Of a stretch of 64,000 bases of DNA, positions 1 through 10,739 are shown one piece after another; position 1 is the first letter of the stretch; each line of letters opens with the position of its first letter. The notes under the pieces are model-generated. The model had not been told where the DNA came from, made no database searches, and saw only the letters and a program-made list of their open reading frames with translations. Origin of the DNA: Melieria omissa (Eukaryota; Arthropoda; Insecta; Diptera; Ulidiidae); contig OZ020269.1 of NCBI GenBank assembly GCA_963971225.1, positions 93,957,540-94,021,539 of the forward strand. Reading direction: 5' to 3'. The translations under genes were made by a program, and so were the position numbers.

Positions 1-783
1 CTGTTTCCCATATTGCGGCGAAATGGCGCAACTTGGTGAATGTGCAAAATGCCAAAAATGGCTCAACGAGTTGTTGGTTTTGTATTTTTCTTCTTTTTTT
101 CTGGATATTTCCAATGGCCGCCACTGCATGTATTGGCTGCTGCTGACTGCCGGCTGCTGTTGCAACAATTGCAATCACAGTCGAATTTCTCGTGCAACAA
201 CTATGTAGACTGCAAAAAAAAATCCCAACACCACCACAACAACAACAATAACAACAACAATAAGAAGAACTACAATGAGTGCAGCAACAACAAGAACAAA
301 AAATCAATTGAAAAGTCTGCCGAACAGAAAAGTTTGCATTCGACCAGCAGGTGTTGATTAACTTTTCGCTGTGACTGTAATTTATGACTGCCGAGGTGGC
401 TTAAGTAATTTGTGTTGTTTTGCGAAATTGAATTTGAATTGGGCGCATAAGATTTAATTTATTTAAGCGCCAGTAGCAGCAACAGCAGCAGTAGCAGAAG
501 AACAAGAAGAAGAGAAAATGCAATCACAACTTTAGAAAACTTTTGCTCAAATGACATTCAGCATGAAACCATTCAATCAGTTTAAGTTTTTGAGCAAGAA
601 AAAATTCAGAATAAATACAAAAATAAAAAATACAAAAAATAAAAAATACAAAAAATAAAAAATACACAAAATAAAAAATACAAAAAATAAAAAATTTAAA
701 AATGAAAATAAAATCAAAATACAAAATACAGATGGATCCCAATTGTATGATGTCCATCTTTTGACTTACGCGGAAAAGATGGA
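1..783. other. non-coding, CAA/CAG-rich DNA with an A-rich tract
   Basis: No convincing gene. Short CAA/CAC runs occur near 225-300 and CAG runs near 475-505. An A-rich low-complexity tract at about 598-720 repeats a unit close to AAAAAATACAAAAAATA. Open frames here are short and made of simple-repeat codons (His/Asn runs), so I do not call them. Confidence 0.6.
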
Positions 784-1072
784 TGAATGCAGAAAATGTA
801 AAGAAAATGGTTCCAAGGAAATTCTGGAGCACATTCTTTGCTCCTATATGGCCATCTTAAGACTACGTCTTTCCCACTACGAGGCTCCGTTCTTCTATGG
901 GTAAGAAGAGGTCTTCAAGCATGTCGCTACTGATCTTTGCTGATCTTTGCTATTTAACAACCAAACTCTCACCGATCACTTTTATGTCGAACCGCAAAAC
1001 AAAGAGCTCTAACTGGTACCGCGAGGCACCCAATAGGGTCTATGCGTGGGGTCTGGGACCTGCTTGGGCTAA
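784..1072 (+). pseudogene. LINE ORF2 C-terminal relic (zinc-knuckle end)
   Basis: Translation from 784 reads Cys-x2-Cys, then about eleven residues later Leu-Glu-His-Ile-Leu-Cys, followed by Leu/Arg-rich sequence. That is the C-terminal zinc-knuckle layout of RNase H/I/R1-type LINE ORF2 proteins. A stop soon follows. The downstream DNA, around 'acccaatagggtctatgcgtg', is shared with a second copy at 8010-8210, so this is an interspersed 3' end. It is decayed and non-functional. The exact LINE clade cannot be fixed from so short a piece. Confidence 0.55.
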
Positions 1073-1106
1073 CGTGTGGAGATATTCGTCGAAGAGGACA
1101 ATGGTC

Positions 1107-1182
1107 GCCTGAGAAAACGAATGTCGTATGTTCCATTGAATTTAACTTAATTGTTTCACATACGACAATCGTTTTCTGAGGC
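1107..1182. repeat. 24-bp inverted repeat with 28-nt spacer
   Basis: Arms 1107-1130 and 1159-1182 pair at 22 of 24 positions; the left arm begins gcctgagaaaacga. The RNA would form a long stem-loop. It lies just beyond the LINE relic and may be a transposon end or a small foldback element. Confidence 0.6.
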
Positions 1183-1269
1183 GATGCAAAGTTATGCTTT
1201 TCTATTCTCAGGGAGATCCCATAGTTAAATCTGTGATTTGTAAAAATAACATTAAGGTGTGGATTTTCT

Positions 1270-1445
1270 TTGTTGATGTTTTGTTTTGGTACCTGGACAC
1301 AAGGAAGCACGATTGCTAAGAAACATGCTCGGCAAGGTTCTGTAGAACGTCTAATTGGACCCCATCCAAATTTTGGTTTGTCTGTGGCATTGGTAGATGC
1401 TCTCTGTATTAGAATTGATGGCATTCTTCAATCTAAGGTCACCAT
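1270..1445 (+). pseudogene. LINE RNase H / post-RNase H relic
   Basis: A Val-Pro-Gly-His-Lys-like stretch (typical of LINE RNase H domains) at about 1289-1305 is followed, after a frame change, by Ala-Arg-Gln-Gly-Ser and Leu-Ile-Gly-Pro-x-Pro-Asn-Phe-Gly-Leu. This matches the order found downstream of the RNase H domain in insect LINEs. It is frameshifted and short. It lies downstream of the C-terminal relic at 784-1072 although RNase H precedes that segment in ORF2, so the two are separate insertions. Positions 1446-1834 hold nothing I can identify. Confidence 0.45.
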
Positions 1446-1834
1446 ACCTACAATCGATACAAAAAGCTCGATGTTTCTTAATTCTGTTCATCGAAGTGAC
1501 TGTAGTCAATTCAATTCAGTCAATAATTATTTTTATCACAAGTATTTTACTCCGTCTTGACCCTTTTGGCAAGCAGCAAACAAGCTCGGTTCGTCATGCC
1601 TGAAAGACGAGGACACAGCGGTGCTTTGAGTCTATTAGAAAATAGTATTAGAGAAGTAAGTAGCCATAAACTTAAAGAATATGAAACCAACTATCTAGTT
1701 CCAGTCTCTTCTGTATAAAGACAGTAAAAACTGTAAGTGTCGATTTGAAATGACTGGAGCATAAGTTTATTTGTTTTGTTTCTGTCTTTTTAGTTTTGTT
1801 TAAACCCTTTTTTAAGTATATTTGTTACGTGTAA

Positions 1835-3725
1835 TTGTTTGTCCTGACTGAGTGATGGACTGAATTATTGATCATTGCCCAGCCCAAACCACTGAAGCTA
1901 CATATATGAAATTTGAACTGCAGGTACATTTGAAAAAATGAACCTACATTAAGACGAAATTTTCTGAAATTCGGGATCTACATAAAGGGGCAAAACGTGG
2001 CTTGAAGTATTGGGTGAAGAACCGTGATTTAACCTTTTGCACTCGAGGCTTTTTTCGTTTGCGCGAGCCAGCAACTCAAGACGATTTCGGCCAAATTCGG
2101 TAAACACATTACAAGTACTTTAAAAACATTTATAAACAAACAAACGTATAAAAATAATAAAATTTCAGCAGTTTATTCATTTATAAGTCGAAAACAACAA
2201 ACTTTGATAAATATTACCGCGCCGCGCGAGTTGACAATTCAAATTGGCCGGGCGCCGAAGCAGCTCCGCTCGAGTTGACACTTCAAATCGGCACCGCTCG
2301 AGTGCAAAGGGTTAATAGGTTTAATAGGTTTCCAAACTTGGTGAAAATTCTTCAAATAAAAAAAAAAAAGTACACATATTTTTAAATTTTTTCGAAAATT
2401 AAAATTTAACGGGGTCAACAATGGGTTAAAGTTCATATACGGAAAGACTATGAAATAAATATGAACCAATGAGCCCATTGACTTCAAAGTTGGTGGAAAT
2501 ACTTGTAAAATTTATACTTTAAAATTTTTTTAAAATTTTTTTGTTTTTTTATACAAACAATTTTTTTAAAAATCAGAATCTAGTGTTTTGAACCAAAGAG
2601 TTGGAGAAAACAAATTTTATGGGCCGTTTGACTTCAAACTTGGTGAAAGCACTTAACATGCGAAATAATTCGATACCTTTTTATTCACTTTTTTGAAAAT
2701 CAAAATCTAACGCGATAAAACAAGGGTTTGTTTGTATAGAAAAATATGATTTCATGGGTTTTCTGACTTCAAACTTGTTGAAAACACTTAACATGTGAAG
2801 CAATTCTACTTGTGTTTTTCACTTTTTTTTTAAATCAAAATATAACGCGGTAAACCAAGGGTTAAATGTTTGTATGCAAAGGAAATCATGTACTTGGTAT
2901 TTTGACTTCAAACTTAGTAAAAGCGCTTTAAACGCTTCAACTAATTTGACACGTGTTTTTTACTTCAATCTTAGTAAAAACAACTTCAAATGATAAACAA
3001 TTTGAATTTGAACACTAATTTTAAATAATATTGAAAATCACAATCTGACAGGTCAACGATGGGTTAAATGTTTGTATTGAGAAATATGATTTCATGGGTT
3101 TTTTGACTTCAAACTTGGTGAAAGCGCTAAATATGCGAAATAATTTGATGTGTTTTTCACTTTTTTAAAATCGAAATCTGATGGGGGCAAAGACGGGTTA
3201 AGCGTATTTATGAAGAAACTAAAAAAAAACATGAATTAATGAGCCTTTTGACTTTAAACATGGTGAAAGTATTCTTAAGCGTAGACCTACGTTGGGGTCG
3301 TTTTCGAACAAATTTATTTTTGTACTTCTAATATTTTTTAAATTTGTCATTATTTTTACCTGTTTTTTCATGACTTTCTAATTTGGATATTATTTATAGA
3401 AATCAGGTCGTTTTATATTTTAAAAATTAAGTTGGCGTTGCATTTTTGTAATTTGTGTTTGTGATTTTTAATCTGGGTTTTTTCGACCCTTTTTTTCACG
3501 TAGGTCTACGGCTAATGAGAATTAATTCGACACGTGTTTTTCATTTTTTTCGAAAATCAAAATCTAACGGGGGCAACAATGGGTTAACAGTTTGTATGGG
3601 GGAAATATGATTTAATAGGTCAAGTGACTTAAAATAAGAAAGGTATTTTTTCATAAAAATTTAACGGGGTCAGCAAAGGGTTAAGAGAAGCTTGATTTAT
3701 TGGGCCTATTGAAAATTTTCGTGCA
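1835..3725 (+). repeat. interspersed repeat built of ~140-bp degenerate tandem units (copy I)
   Basis: A head module (about 1835-2028) contains 'cattgcccagcccaaacc' and 'gaagctac'. It is followed by roughly ten degenerate units. Each unit carries 'gacttcaaacttggtgaaa', then 'cacgtgtttttcactttttt', 'aaaatcaaaatctaacg' and 'caacaatgggttaa', then 'tttgtatg'. Successive 'gggttaa' motifs fall about 100-200 bp apart. The same head and units recur at 43231-44020 in the same orientation. No open frame supports a protein. A TTAA miniature element interrupts it at 2033-2311. A divergent stretch at about 3270-3520 interrupts the periodicity. Confidence 0.7.
2033..2311. mobile_element. 279-bp TTAA miniature inverted-repeat element (piggyBac-type)
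   Basis: Flanked by TTAA on both sides (2029-2032 and 2312-2315). The ends are inverted copies: CCTTTTGCACTCGAG on the left and CTCGAGTGCAAAGGG on the right. TTAA duplication with CCC/GGG-type ends is the piggyBac hallmark. There is no transposase, so it is non-autonomous. Subterminal direct repeats of 'gagttgacacttcaaatcgg' type lie in the right third. The paralogous repeat copy near 43405 lacks the insert and reads through 'gtgacttaata', an empty-site counterpart. Confidence 0.85.
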
Positions 3726-5819
3726 ATGCTGCGGGATTTTGCTCGTAAATAATAAAAGTCACTTTATGTAAAACCTTTGCAAGTAAATTATAAAAGTAAT
3801 TTTTATTTGAAACCTTTTGAGTTTTTCTCATTTTTGATAACACTGATCAACAGCAAAATGGCTTTTCTGAGTTTGACATCAGTTCTAGGGTAATTAGGTA
3901 CCGCTGATTTGGAATACGCAAGCCGTTTTTAAAACTTAGTTTCCGTTTTCGCAAAAAATGGGCGTGTCACTTTTTCGGATTCTCCTTGATTTTTTTCAAG
4001 TTTGAGATGGTAATTTCTAAACCAATAAACCGGTTGACATGAACTTCACTTTGTGGCATTAACAACACCTCACGGCTTCTTTTCCAATGTAATTTATTTG
4101 TATAAGTTTTAACAATCTGCGGCAATTGGACCTCAAGGTCGGAAAATATGGAATTTCAAGGCGTTTTCTTAGATGTTAAAAAACATGCACATTTTTCGTA
4201 AATCAATTAACAAGTTAGGTGTAAAACGAAAGCGAAAGCATCAATTAATACAACACAGCCACATTTTTTGGCGTAAGTCCCATTCTCATCGAAATAATAG
4301 CAAAAATTGACCATAGTCATTTTCATCACTTTTCATACTTTTTCCCTAAAAAATTAAGGAATTTTTTTGCCCTGTGTAATTAACTGAAATGATTAAAACA
4401 AAACAAAAACATTGTTACGCTTTTCTTGCATCTGAAGCCATTTGGTTGTTCCATATCTGAAAATGAAGAGGTGAAGTTCGATTTAATATTATCGAAGTTC
4501 ACTGAACGCTGCATTCAGAATTGGATTGGAGTTGAATTGCAAATCCTTCAGAATCAGTAATTTTGCAGGGATATAATTTGTGGGTTTAAAAAGTTGAAGG
4601 AACAAGTTTCTAGTTCTTGTCCTGGCAAATCCATACCGTTTCATGTCTCTTATTTGTCTCTCATTAATATTCTTCTGTTTGCTGAACCGCTGACAACTTA
4701 CTTACGCCCAGTCAATTCAAATCGCCCTCATCTTTTTTTCTTCTTAGTTAAACTTTTCAAAAATTTACATACCATTACACCCGCATAAATTGAAAAAAAA
4801 CCAAAAAACGAATTTCAAATATTGATAGCATTACAATTTCACGGCTGTCGCCTTATTTGCTACCTTCGCCACAGACCACCACCAATGAATATTTCATTAG
4901 AAAAAAGTTCACTCTGCAGTTTGGGCGAGTTTGGATGCTCGTTTGCAATTAATGAGGTTTGTCACCCCAATTTTGCTAATAATCCGCTAAAAAGCAACAC
5001 CAACAAACACAAACACACCCATCACAATGACAATGACAACAACAACAACAACAATAACAACACATATGGCAACACTTGCCACCACAGCTGACAGCGACCC
5101 CCTGGCCAGTTGTCGAACAGTGACTGCAGCAACTTCTAATTATGTCGTTAAGCACAGCTTTGCATTTTTTGCGACCCCCACCTCGCTCCCCCCTCTCACG
5201 GGTTCATTCTACATTGCGCCCTGTGGCATTGCTGTCTGTTGTCAACCCTCGTCGCGGCATTGTGCCAATTGAGGCGCACAGGTGTCAGTTGAGTATGAAA
5301 TTTGTTTTTGCTTTGACATTTGATAACGGCGCAACGGCTGACCGGCGTTTGCGGCCAGTGAGTGAGTGGGTGGGTGAGGTGAACAGGCCGAATGCCATTT
5401 GAGTGGAGTTTGAGTGCGCACGTTCGACGCATGTTTGGCAATGTTCAGTGTTTGACTTTCCTACTGATTTAATTTTTTTCAAATAGTTGTTGTTGTTGTT
5501 GATGCTGACGAAGAAAAGAACACTGCAAAGTTGTGCAGTTTTTCTTAATTAAAATTATGCAAATACATTTTACATTCGAGTTGACATTTGTCCGTCGACG
5601 AATGTACGGACAGACAGACGGCTGTACGCAATGGCACTAAATAGGAATACATCAGTGCGACAACAACAACAACAGCAAAAACAACAACATTTTACACCAC
5701 AACGCACACTGCACACGCACACAATTTGCATTTGTCAAAGTGACAGCGCGCAACTGTCATTTGACTTCATTACTCAAGGACGTTGCGGCTGCTGTCAGTA
5801 GTCGGCCTGCCCAGTCGGC
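3726..5819. other. non-coding DNA, no gene recognised
   Basis: 3726-4560 is AT-rich with no identifiable element. 4561-5819 has the look of single-copy DNA, with CAA runs near 5030-5060 and 5665-5690 and GC-richer patches at 5090-5420. Open frames of 60-89 codons overlap on several strands and have no recognisable domain. Confidence 0.5.
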
Positions 5820-6626
5820 CAGGTGTTGCCAGATCAGGAGATTTCCTTCTAGATTTAGGAGATTCTTGGCCTTTTTTACGAGGATGAATTGTTTAGGAGA
5901 AAGTTTGGGAGATTTATATTTTTTGTCAAAGGATTTTTCGGATCCTTAGTGGATTTTTGGGAGATTTTTGGATATCGAAGTATGATGTATGCTGATGGGA
6001 ACACTGTCAACAAAACATATTTTGTCAACTCTTTTAATAGTCAAAGCACCTAATTCTGTTCAAAAATTTGCTAGCTTACAAAATGAAAGCTCGTTCTATC
6101 TCGTTCTCACTTATTGCTGTCTCAATTAAATCCGCCAAAATGTCACTTTTTGCTTAATTCATTTGTTATATGTTTTGTTCTTGTTAAGTTTTTGTGGTTA
6201 AGCTGAAGATGAATAAAAAAAGGCTGTATGAAAAAAAATTGTATATGTATATCCACATATTTTTATTTTTTATGAGAAGTCCTTTAAAATTACGCAAATT
6301 TTATAAAAAATTTGGGAGACTATTTAAACTTTTGGGAAGTTTTGGGAAGTTTTAGAATTTTTTAAGATTTAGGAGAAAGTCATTTCAAGTATCTGGCAAC
6401 ACTGCAAAGAATGAAGGAAATATATAAAAGCGAATTTTATATCGATGTCGTTTTTATAAAAAAAACTAAATATAATTATATTTTTTTATAAGAAATTTTA
6501 TTCTTTTTTATTTTAAAATGACGCAAATTATAAAAAAAATTGAGGAGATTTTTTTAACTTTTGGGAGCAAATTTCAGTATTTTTTAAGATTCAGAAGAAA
6601 GTAATTTCTGTAATCTGGCAACACTG
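5820..6626. mobile_element. hAT-like miniature element with a duplicated 3' end
   Basis: The left end at 5820 reads CAGGTGTTGCCAGAT. Two right ends, at 6404 and 6626, read ATCTGGCAACACTG, the inverse of CAGTGTTGCCAGAT. CAGNGTTGCCA-type ends are typical of hAT miniature elements. The last ~150 bp before each right end are similar ('acttttgggag', 'tttttaagatt'), so the right terminus is tandemly duplicated (6250-6404 and 6480-6626). I could not find a matching 8-bp target duplication. There is no transposase frame. Confidence 0.65.
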
Positions 6627-7489
6627 CTGCTGGGTGGGTCGACCGTCGGCACTGAATGAAGAATGTACGTAATTGCAGCAACAAACATAAACGGCAAATG
6701 TTAATATTGTTTGTTGTTGTACTTGAGGCTGACAAATTAGCCTTGAAATGGTGCGAGGTGAGTCGCGTTCATGTTTTGTGTTGTTAGTGTCAGTGCAATT
6801 GATGGCGCAGCTTGGTGTGGTGACGCTGTCGCTGACGCTTTCGCTGTTGCAGCCATTGTGAAGTGTCTCAATTTTTGCCAACACTCAAGCAGTCGCGGCC
6901 CGTCCGGCGGTCTGTCACTGACAGTGTGTCTTAAAATTCATTTCTACGCACAGTGACAGCAACTGTCAGTGCGTTGTCAATGGCGCTCATTATGTTGTCT
7001 TAACGCGACGTGTCGTGCCAAAAGTCAATGCGACAACAAAATTGAGAACTCATTGTGGAATGGCTTAGGTAATTTGTCTTAATTTATGTTGTTTTTACTT
7101 TTTCTCTATGTTTTAGCAATAAAAGTTTTATGACATAGACTGTAAATTCAAATAAAATGTGTGATCGAATTTTATGAAATCATTGAAGTTAGCATTTCTG
7201 TTATTTTCATGTATGACTCAAGAGTAAATTTTGTTAAAAATGTTGATCAAAAACTAACTAATAAATAAGTAAAGTAAAGTACTAAATAAATTATGCTTTT
7301 TAGTGTAAAATAAAACTGAAGTCCTTTATGGAAGAATCATTTTTAATATTTATTTATATATCATCCAACTTTCTGGCAAATCCATGGTTTAGCGCTCATA
7401 GAGCTTTTGGTTCTTATCAGCAAAAAACCAAATCGAGACTTATTTGAGGTCATCATTATTAGTGAAAATTTTACCATTCAACCATGTTT
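6627..7489. other. non-coding DNA, no gene recognised
   Basis: 6627-7060 is GC-richer, with many 'tgtcagtg'-like words and no supported frame. 7061-7489 is AT-rich and unremarkable. Confidence 0.45.
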
Positions 7490-7690
7490 GCCAGTCTCGA
7501 CAGTTCAGCGGGTAGCGCGCTGGCTTCCCATACCAGAGGTCTAAGGTTCGATTCCCAGCTCGGGTTGGTAAAACACTCCTCTACTTCCACCGCTACCCAC
7601 ATGAAGCAGAAGATAGCAGGCAATGGAAAAACCTCCAAGTGTGAAAGGAAAATTGCCTTTTTGTGGCTTGTAGAGAATTATTGTAGCCTG
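7490..7690 (+). mobile_element. tRNA-derived SINE, plus-strand copy
   Basis: The tRNA-like head holds an A-box region 'cagcgggtagcgcgctgg' and a B box 'ggttcgattcc'. The anticodon-arm sequence resembles tRNA-Glu (inference). The body 'ccacatgaagcag' then 'aaaacctccaagtgtga' matches the SINEs at 51574 and 52089. The 3' tail is missing or diverged. It is not a functional tRNA gene, because the acceptor ends do not pair properly. Confidence 0.8.
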
Positions 7691-7774
7691 GTTGGGAGCT
7701 GATGTCACCTACATTACTTAGATCTGGCCTTGCATCATCAGATTACCATTTACATCATCACCAGACCATCGGAC

Positions 7775-7985
7775 GTTTGCAAGACCTACAGTTTAACGCC
7801 GAATCCGAATGGCGGTTTTGGCAATTTTCCTTTCACACTTGGAGATTTTTCCATTGGCTGCCAAAAGTACACTTGTTCGATTCTTGTAATTCGTGTCTGC
7901 TTCAGCCCGAGCTAGGAATCGAACCTACAATCTCTGGTACGGAACAGTTTAGCTTTCTCTCTGCTCCTGTCCGACTATCTCAAGA
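7775..7985 (-). mobile_element. tRNA-derived SINE, minus-strand copy
   Basis: On the minus strand, 'ggttcgattcctagctcggg' (B box) is preceded by 'accagagattgtag'. The body runs through 'caatggaaaaatctccaagt' to 'ccgccattcggat'. It faces the copy at 7490-7690, so the two form a head-out inverted pair about 85 bp apart. Confidence 0.75.
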
Positions 7986-8009
7986 CGACTATGTCTTACT
8001 TACTTAGGA

Positions 8010-8210
8010 GCTCCCTTTTTTTCTGGGTTAGAGGAGGTCCCCAAGCATGACATCAAGTCGCTGCTGAACTTCGCTAGTAATACACGCATTCTCATCTATC
8101 ATTTTGACGTCAATACGCAACATTAAGGAGCTCCAACTGGTATCGCTAGGGACCCAATAGGGTCTATGCGTGGCCTAGATGGCCAGCCAGATTACCTAAC
8201 CTTACTTAAG
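8010..8210 (+). pseudogene. LINE 3'-end relic, second copy
   Basis: It is similar to 870-1060: 'aagcatgacatcaagtcgct', 'gagctccaactggtatcgct' and 'acccaatagggtctatgcgt'. It continues to 'ccagattacctaacctta', the CCTAA-type 3' tail shared by LINEs and SINEs elsewhere in the window. Confidence 0.55.
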
Positions 8211-8907
8211 ATTTCTGCAACCTCTCGTCAGTTCCATGATGATCTAAATCAATTATAACTTTGATTTGCTTTAGTTCATTAATTTCAGTAGGTCGAACGG
8301 CTCAGAACGTTGGTTATCTTGGAGTAAAAAATCTCCAGAATGGAATCTTTCATACCAATTCTGAAAAGTGTGTTCTGTGAAGCAATTAACACCAACAACA
8401 CCAAGTTGTTGGTTGACTTATGTCATGCAATTTTATCGCATTTTTTAGGCATGAAAATTTTCCCATCGTTAAGAAGCTGTTGAAGAACATAAAATAGTCC
8501 GCTATGAATTGTTCGTTTGCAAAGACTCAAAACTGTTTCTTTTCAATTTGAGTGAATTTGCCTTGAATATCCACGTTTCACTTACTTGCACTCATTCTGG
8601 CATGGAACAAGCCAACACTCTCTTTTGTTTCTTGGCAGACATGTGCACTTTTTCTCTTTCGTTGCTGCATACAGTGGCGGCAATTGAGTGCTTTGCACAA
8701 TGCGCACACTCAGTCCATGCACTCAGTGTTAGATTTGAGCTCAAATGTCCTTTAACTCTTGTATGGTGACTGGTGTTTGAAACAAGAACTTACGACAATA
8801 GAATATAAATAAGTTGCATAGTAAATTAATTTGTAAATAAATAAAAATATTTCAACTTTAAATTTGTAACAATTTTGCTAATGTCGTGTATGTATTTTTA
8901 TTTATTA
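8211..8907. other. non-coding DNA, no gene recognised
   Basis: Nothing identifiable. An 86-codon frame at 8509-8769 has no domain and no promoter support. Confidence 0.4.
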
Positions 8908-9180
8908 CACCGTGCGACAAAAATCAAAAAATTTTAAAATACACGAAAAAATCGATATATTCTTGAAACTAGGGGACAAATGTAGTAAAACTGCGTTTTT
9001 AGTTTTTCTCTCTGACGTCAGCATTATTTTTAAAAGGGCTTTGAAATTTCAAGGACATGTTTTTTCAAAAATTATTAAAAAAATTGAGCGCATTGTAAAA
9101 TAGCAATATGGGTATCAAATGAAAGAGAAAAGTCGTTAGAATCTGAGAAAATAAATTGTTTTCGTTTTTTTACCAAAAAT
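8908..9180 (+). mobile_element. palindromic-family element, left arm only
   Basis: It starts CACCGTGCGACA directly after TTA, exactly as the full element at 60753. The arm then carries 'caaatgtagtaaaactgcgt', 'ctttgaaatttcaaggacat' and 'gggtatcaaatgaaagagaa' in the order seen in other members. I find no right arm downstream. It also serves as the empty-site counterpart for the solo LTR at 25984. Confidence 0.7.
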
Positions 9181-9569
9181 AATTGGCCCAAGTATGGTTG
9201 TCTGCTAAGAGACAAAACATCATAGTTGTGATATGGACAACATTTTCTTAGTTAATTTTTTTGTAAAGTTAGAATTGTTTAATATTTTAATGTTCAATAT
9301 TAATATTTGTTATTGTTAAATATTTCTTTGTGTTTGTTTTTGTAAACAAAACCGATACGTTTGACTGATCTTATGAATGGTTTAAAATTTTCCAATGTTC
9401 TATTGAAGATCTTCTGGAATTACTCTTTTGGTTCTCAAGAAGCTCAGTGATGACGTAAACTAAAACGTTCCATAATTTGTACATTATTGTTCTACTTGGA
9501 TAATACGGGGTCCCTTTTATATTTTTTCAAAAAAGATAAAAATGCATTTTGTTATCATCAAAAATGGCG
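9181..9569. other. AT-rich non-coding DNA
   Basis: No supported feature. 'ggataatacggggtcccttt' near 9500 probably belongs to the 3' end of the mariner relic that follows on the minus strand. Confidence 0.4.
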
Positions 9570-9745
9570 TTATTGCTTTTCAAAGTATTCTCCTTGAAGA
9601 TTTATACACTTTTGTATGCCCTCAAACCAATTGTCGAAGCACTTTTTTTGAGACACCTCCAAAACATGGTTTTTGAATGCTTCAGCAGCATCTTCTGGCG
9701 ATGAAAATCGTTGACCACGCAATTTATTTTTGATGTGGTCACGAT
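9570..9745 (-). pseudogene. mariner transposase C-terminal relic
   Basis: The minus-strand frame ending at stop 9570-9572 reads Leu-Arg-Gly-Gln-Arg-Phe-Ser-Ser-Pro-Glu-Asp-Ala, then Cys-Phe-Asp-Asn-Trp-Phe-Glu, then Gly-Glu-Tyr-Phe-Glu-Lys. This is the C-terminus typical of mariner transposases. Only about 57 codons survive. Sequence upstream on the minus strand (9746 onward) is not recognisably mariner, so the catalytic core is lost. Confidence 0.7.
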
Positions 9746-10628
9746 CTTATAAACGTCTTTCGAAGTACTGCGATTGCATTTTTCTATCCATGAAATGATT
9801 TGTTTTAAATAAATGTGGTTAGTTAAGGTTGATGACAGAAGGTTGAAGTTTAAGTTTCGTGCAAAATTTTTATTAAAATATTTTGCGTAGGACAAAAATT
9901 AAATTCATAAGTGCATAAATATTTTCAACTTAAAGGGATATGATGACGAAAACGGGGAAAAATACAAATATCTGTTAGACTTTGTTATTGGTAAACAAAA
10001 CTACACACAGTTGAAGCACTGTGGATCAAAAATAGAAAAATTGTATGCCACCGATTTCAAAACAATTGATGTTATTTAAAAGGTAAGGACAGTTCTAAAA
10101 TAATTCCTAAATCGGTCAAATGTTGAGAGATTTATAGCATTTACAAGTTGATCAAAATCATGAATTATGTTTTTGTAATAAAAGTTTTTGAGCGTCGGTA
10201 CTTCAAAATGTAACCAATAGATGGTTTTTCCTTCAACTCGAGGAAATTTTACTGCTCTGCCCTTACAAGAGCCCAAGAAATCATTACAGGAGCTAGTTTA
10301 AAGAAAAAATTAAAATAAAAAAACGGGATTATAAACAAAATAATATTTTTTTCTTTAAATCTATGAAAACGCTATTTCTTGGTAGAAACAAAAAATAAAG
10401 AATTGCGTATTAATACACTTATTAATATATGTAATCCTCTAGAATGGACTTTCATTGGCATTTTGCATTATGAAAAATTACATTTTCGTTAACAACTCAA
10501 CTAAAAATTTGGATTTTTATACCTCATACTGAGGTGCCCAGAGGTACATTTACGTTGACATGGAGCTTGTAACGCCCAGGAAGAGGTGTAGCCAGTAAGA
10601 AAAAGTATGGTAACACTGACGCTTTATA
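9746..10628. other. AT-rich non-coding DNA, no gene recognised
   Basis: No domain or repeat I can name, apart from a possible miniature-element remnant at 10520-10628 containing 'gcccaggaagaggtgtagcc'. The LINE inserted next to that remnant. Confidence 0.4.
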
Positions 10629-10638
10629 AAATGGGCAT

Positions 10639-10713
10639 GGTAGGTAGGGTAGGTAGTGGTGGCAGCTCTCATATGAGAGCTCACTTAGGCCAAGCTAGGC
10701 CCATTGTGGTACC
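10639..10713 (-). repeat. LINE 3' tail and hairpin shared with the SINEs
   Basis: On the minus strand, 'gtggtaccacaatgggcc' is followed by a palindrome ctctcatatgagag, then 'gctgccaccac' and the terminal ctacc repeats. The SINE at 51574 ends with the equivalent 'gtggtatcacaatgggcc', a weaker stem, 'gcagccacc' and aacctaac repeats. LINE reverse transcriptases commonly recognise such 3' ends. Confidence 0.75.
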
Positions 10714-10739
10714 ACAGGATCTCTAACCCCTTTTTGTTG

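Noticed and set aside
9602..9895. 97-codon minus-strand frame over the mariner relic
   Set aside because: It is in a different frame from the recognisable transposase C-terminus and continues into unrelated DNA.
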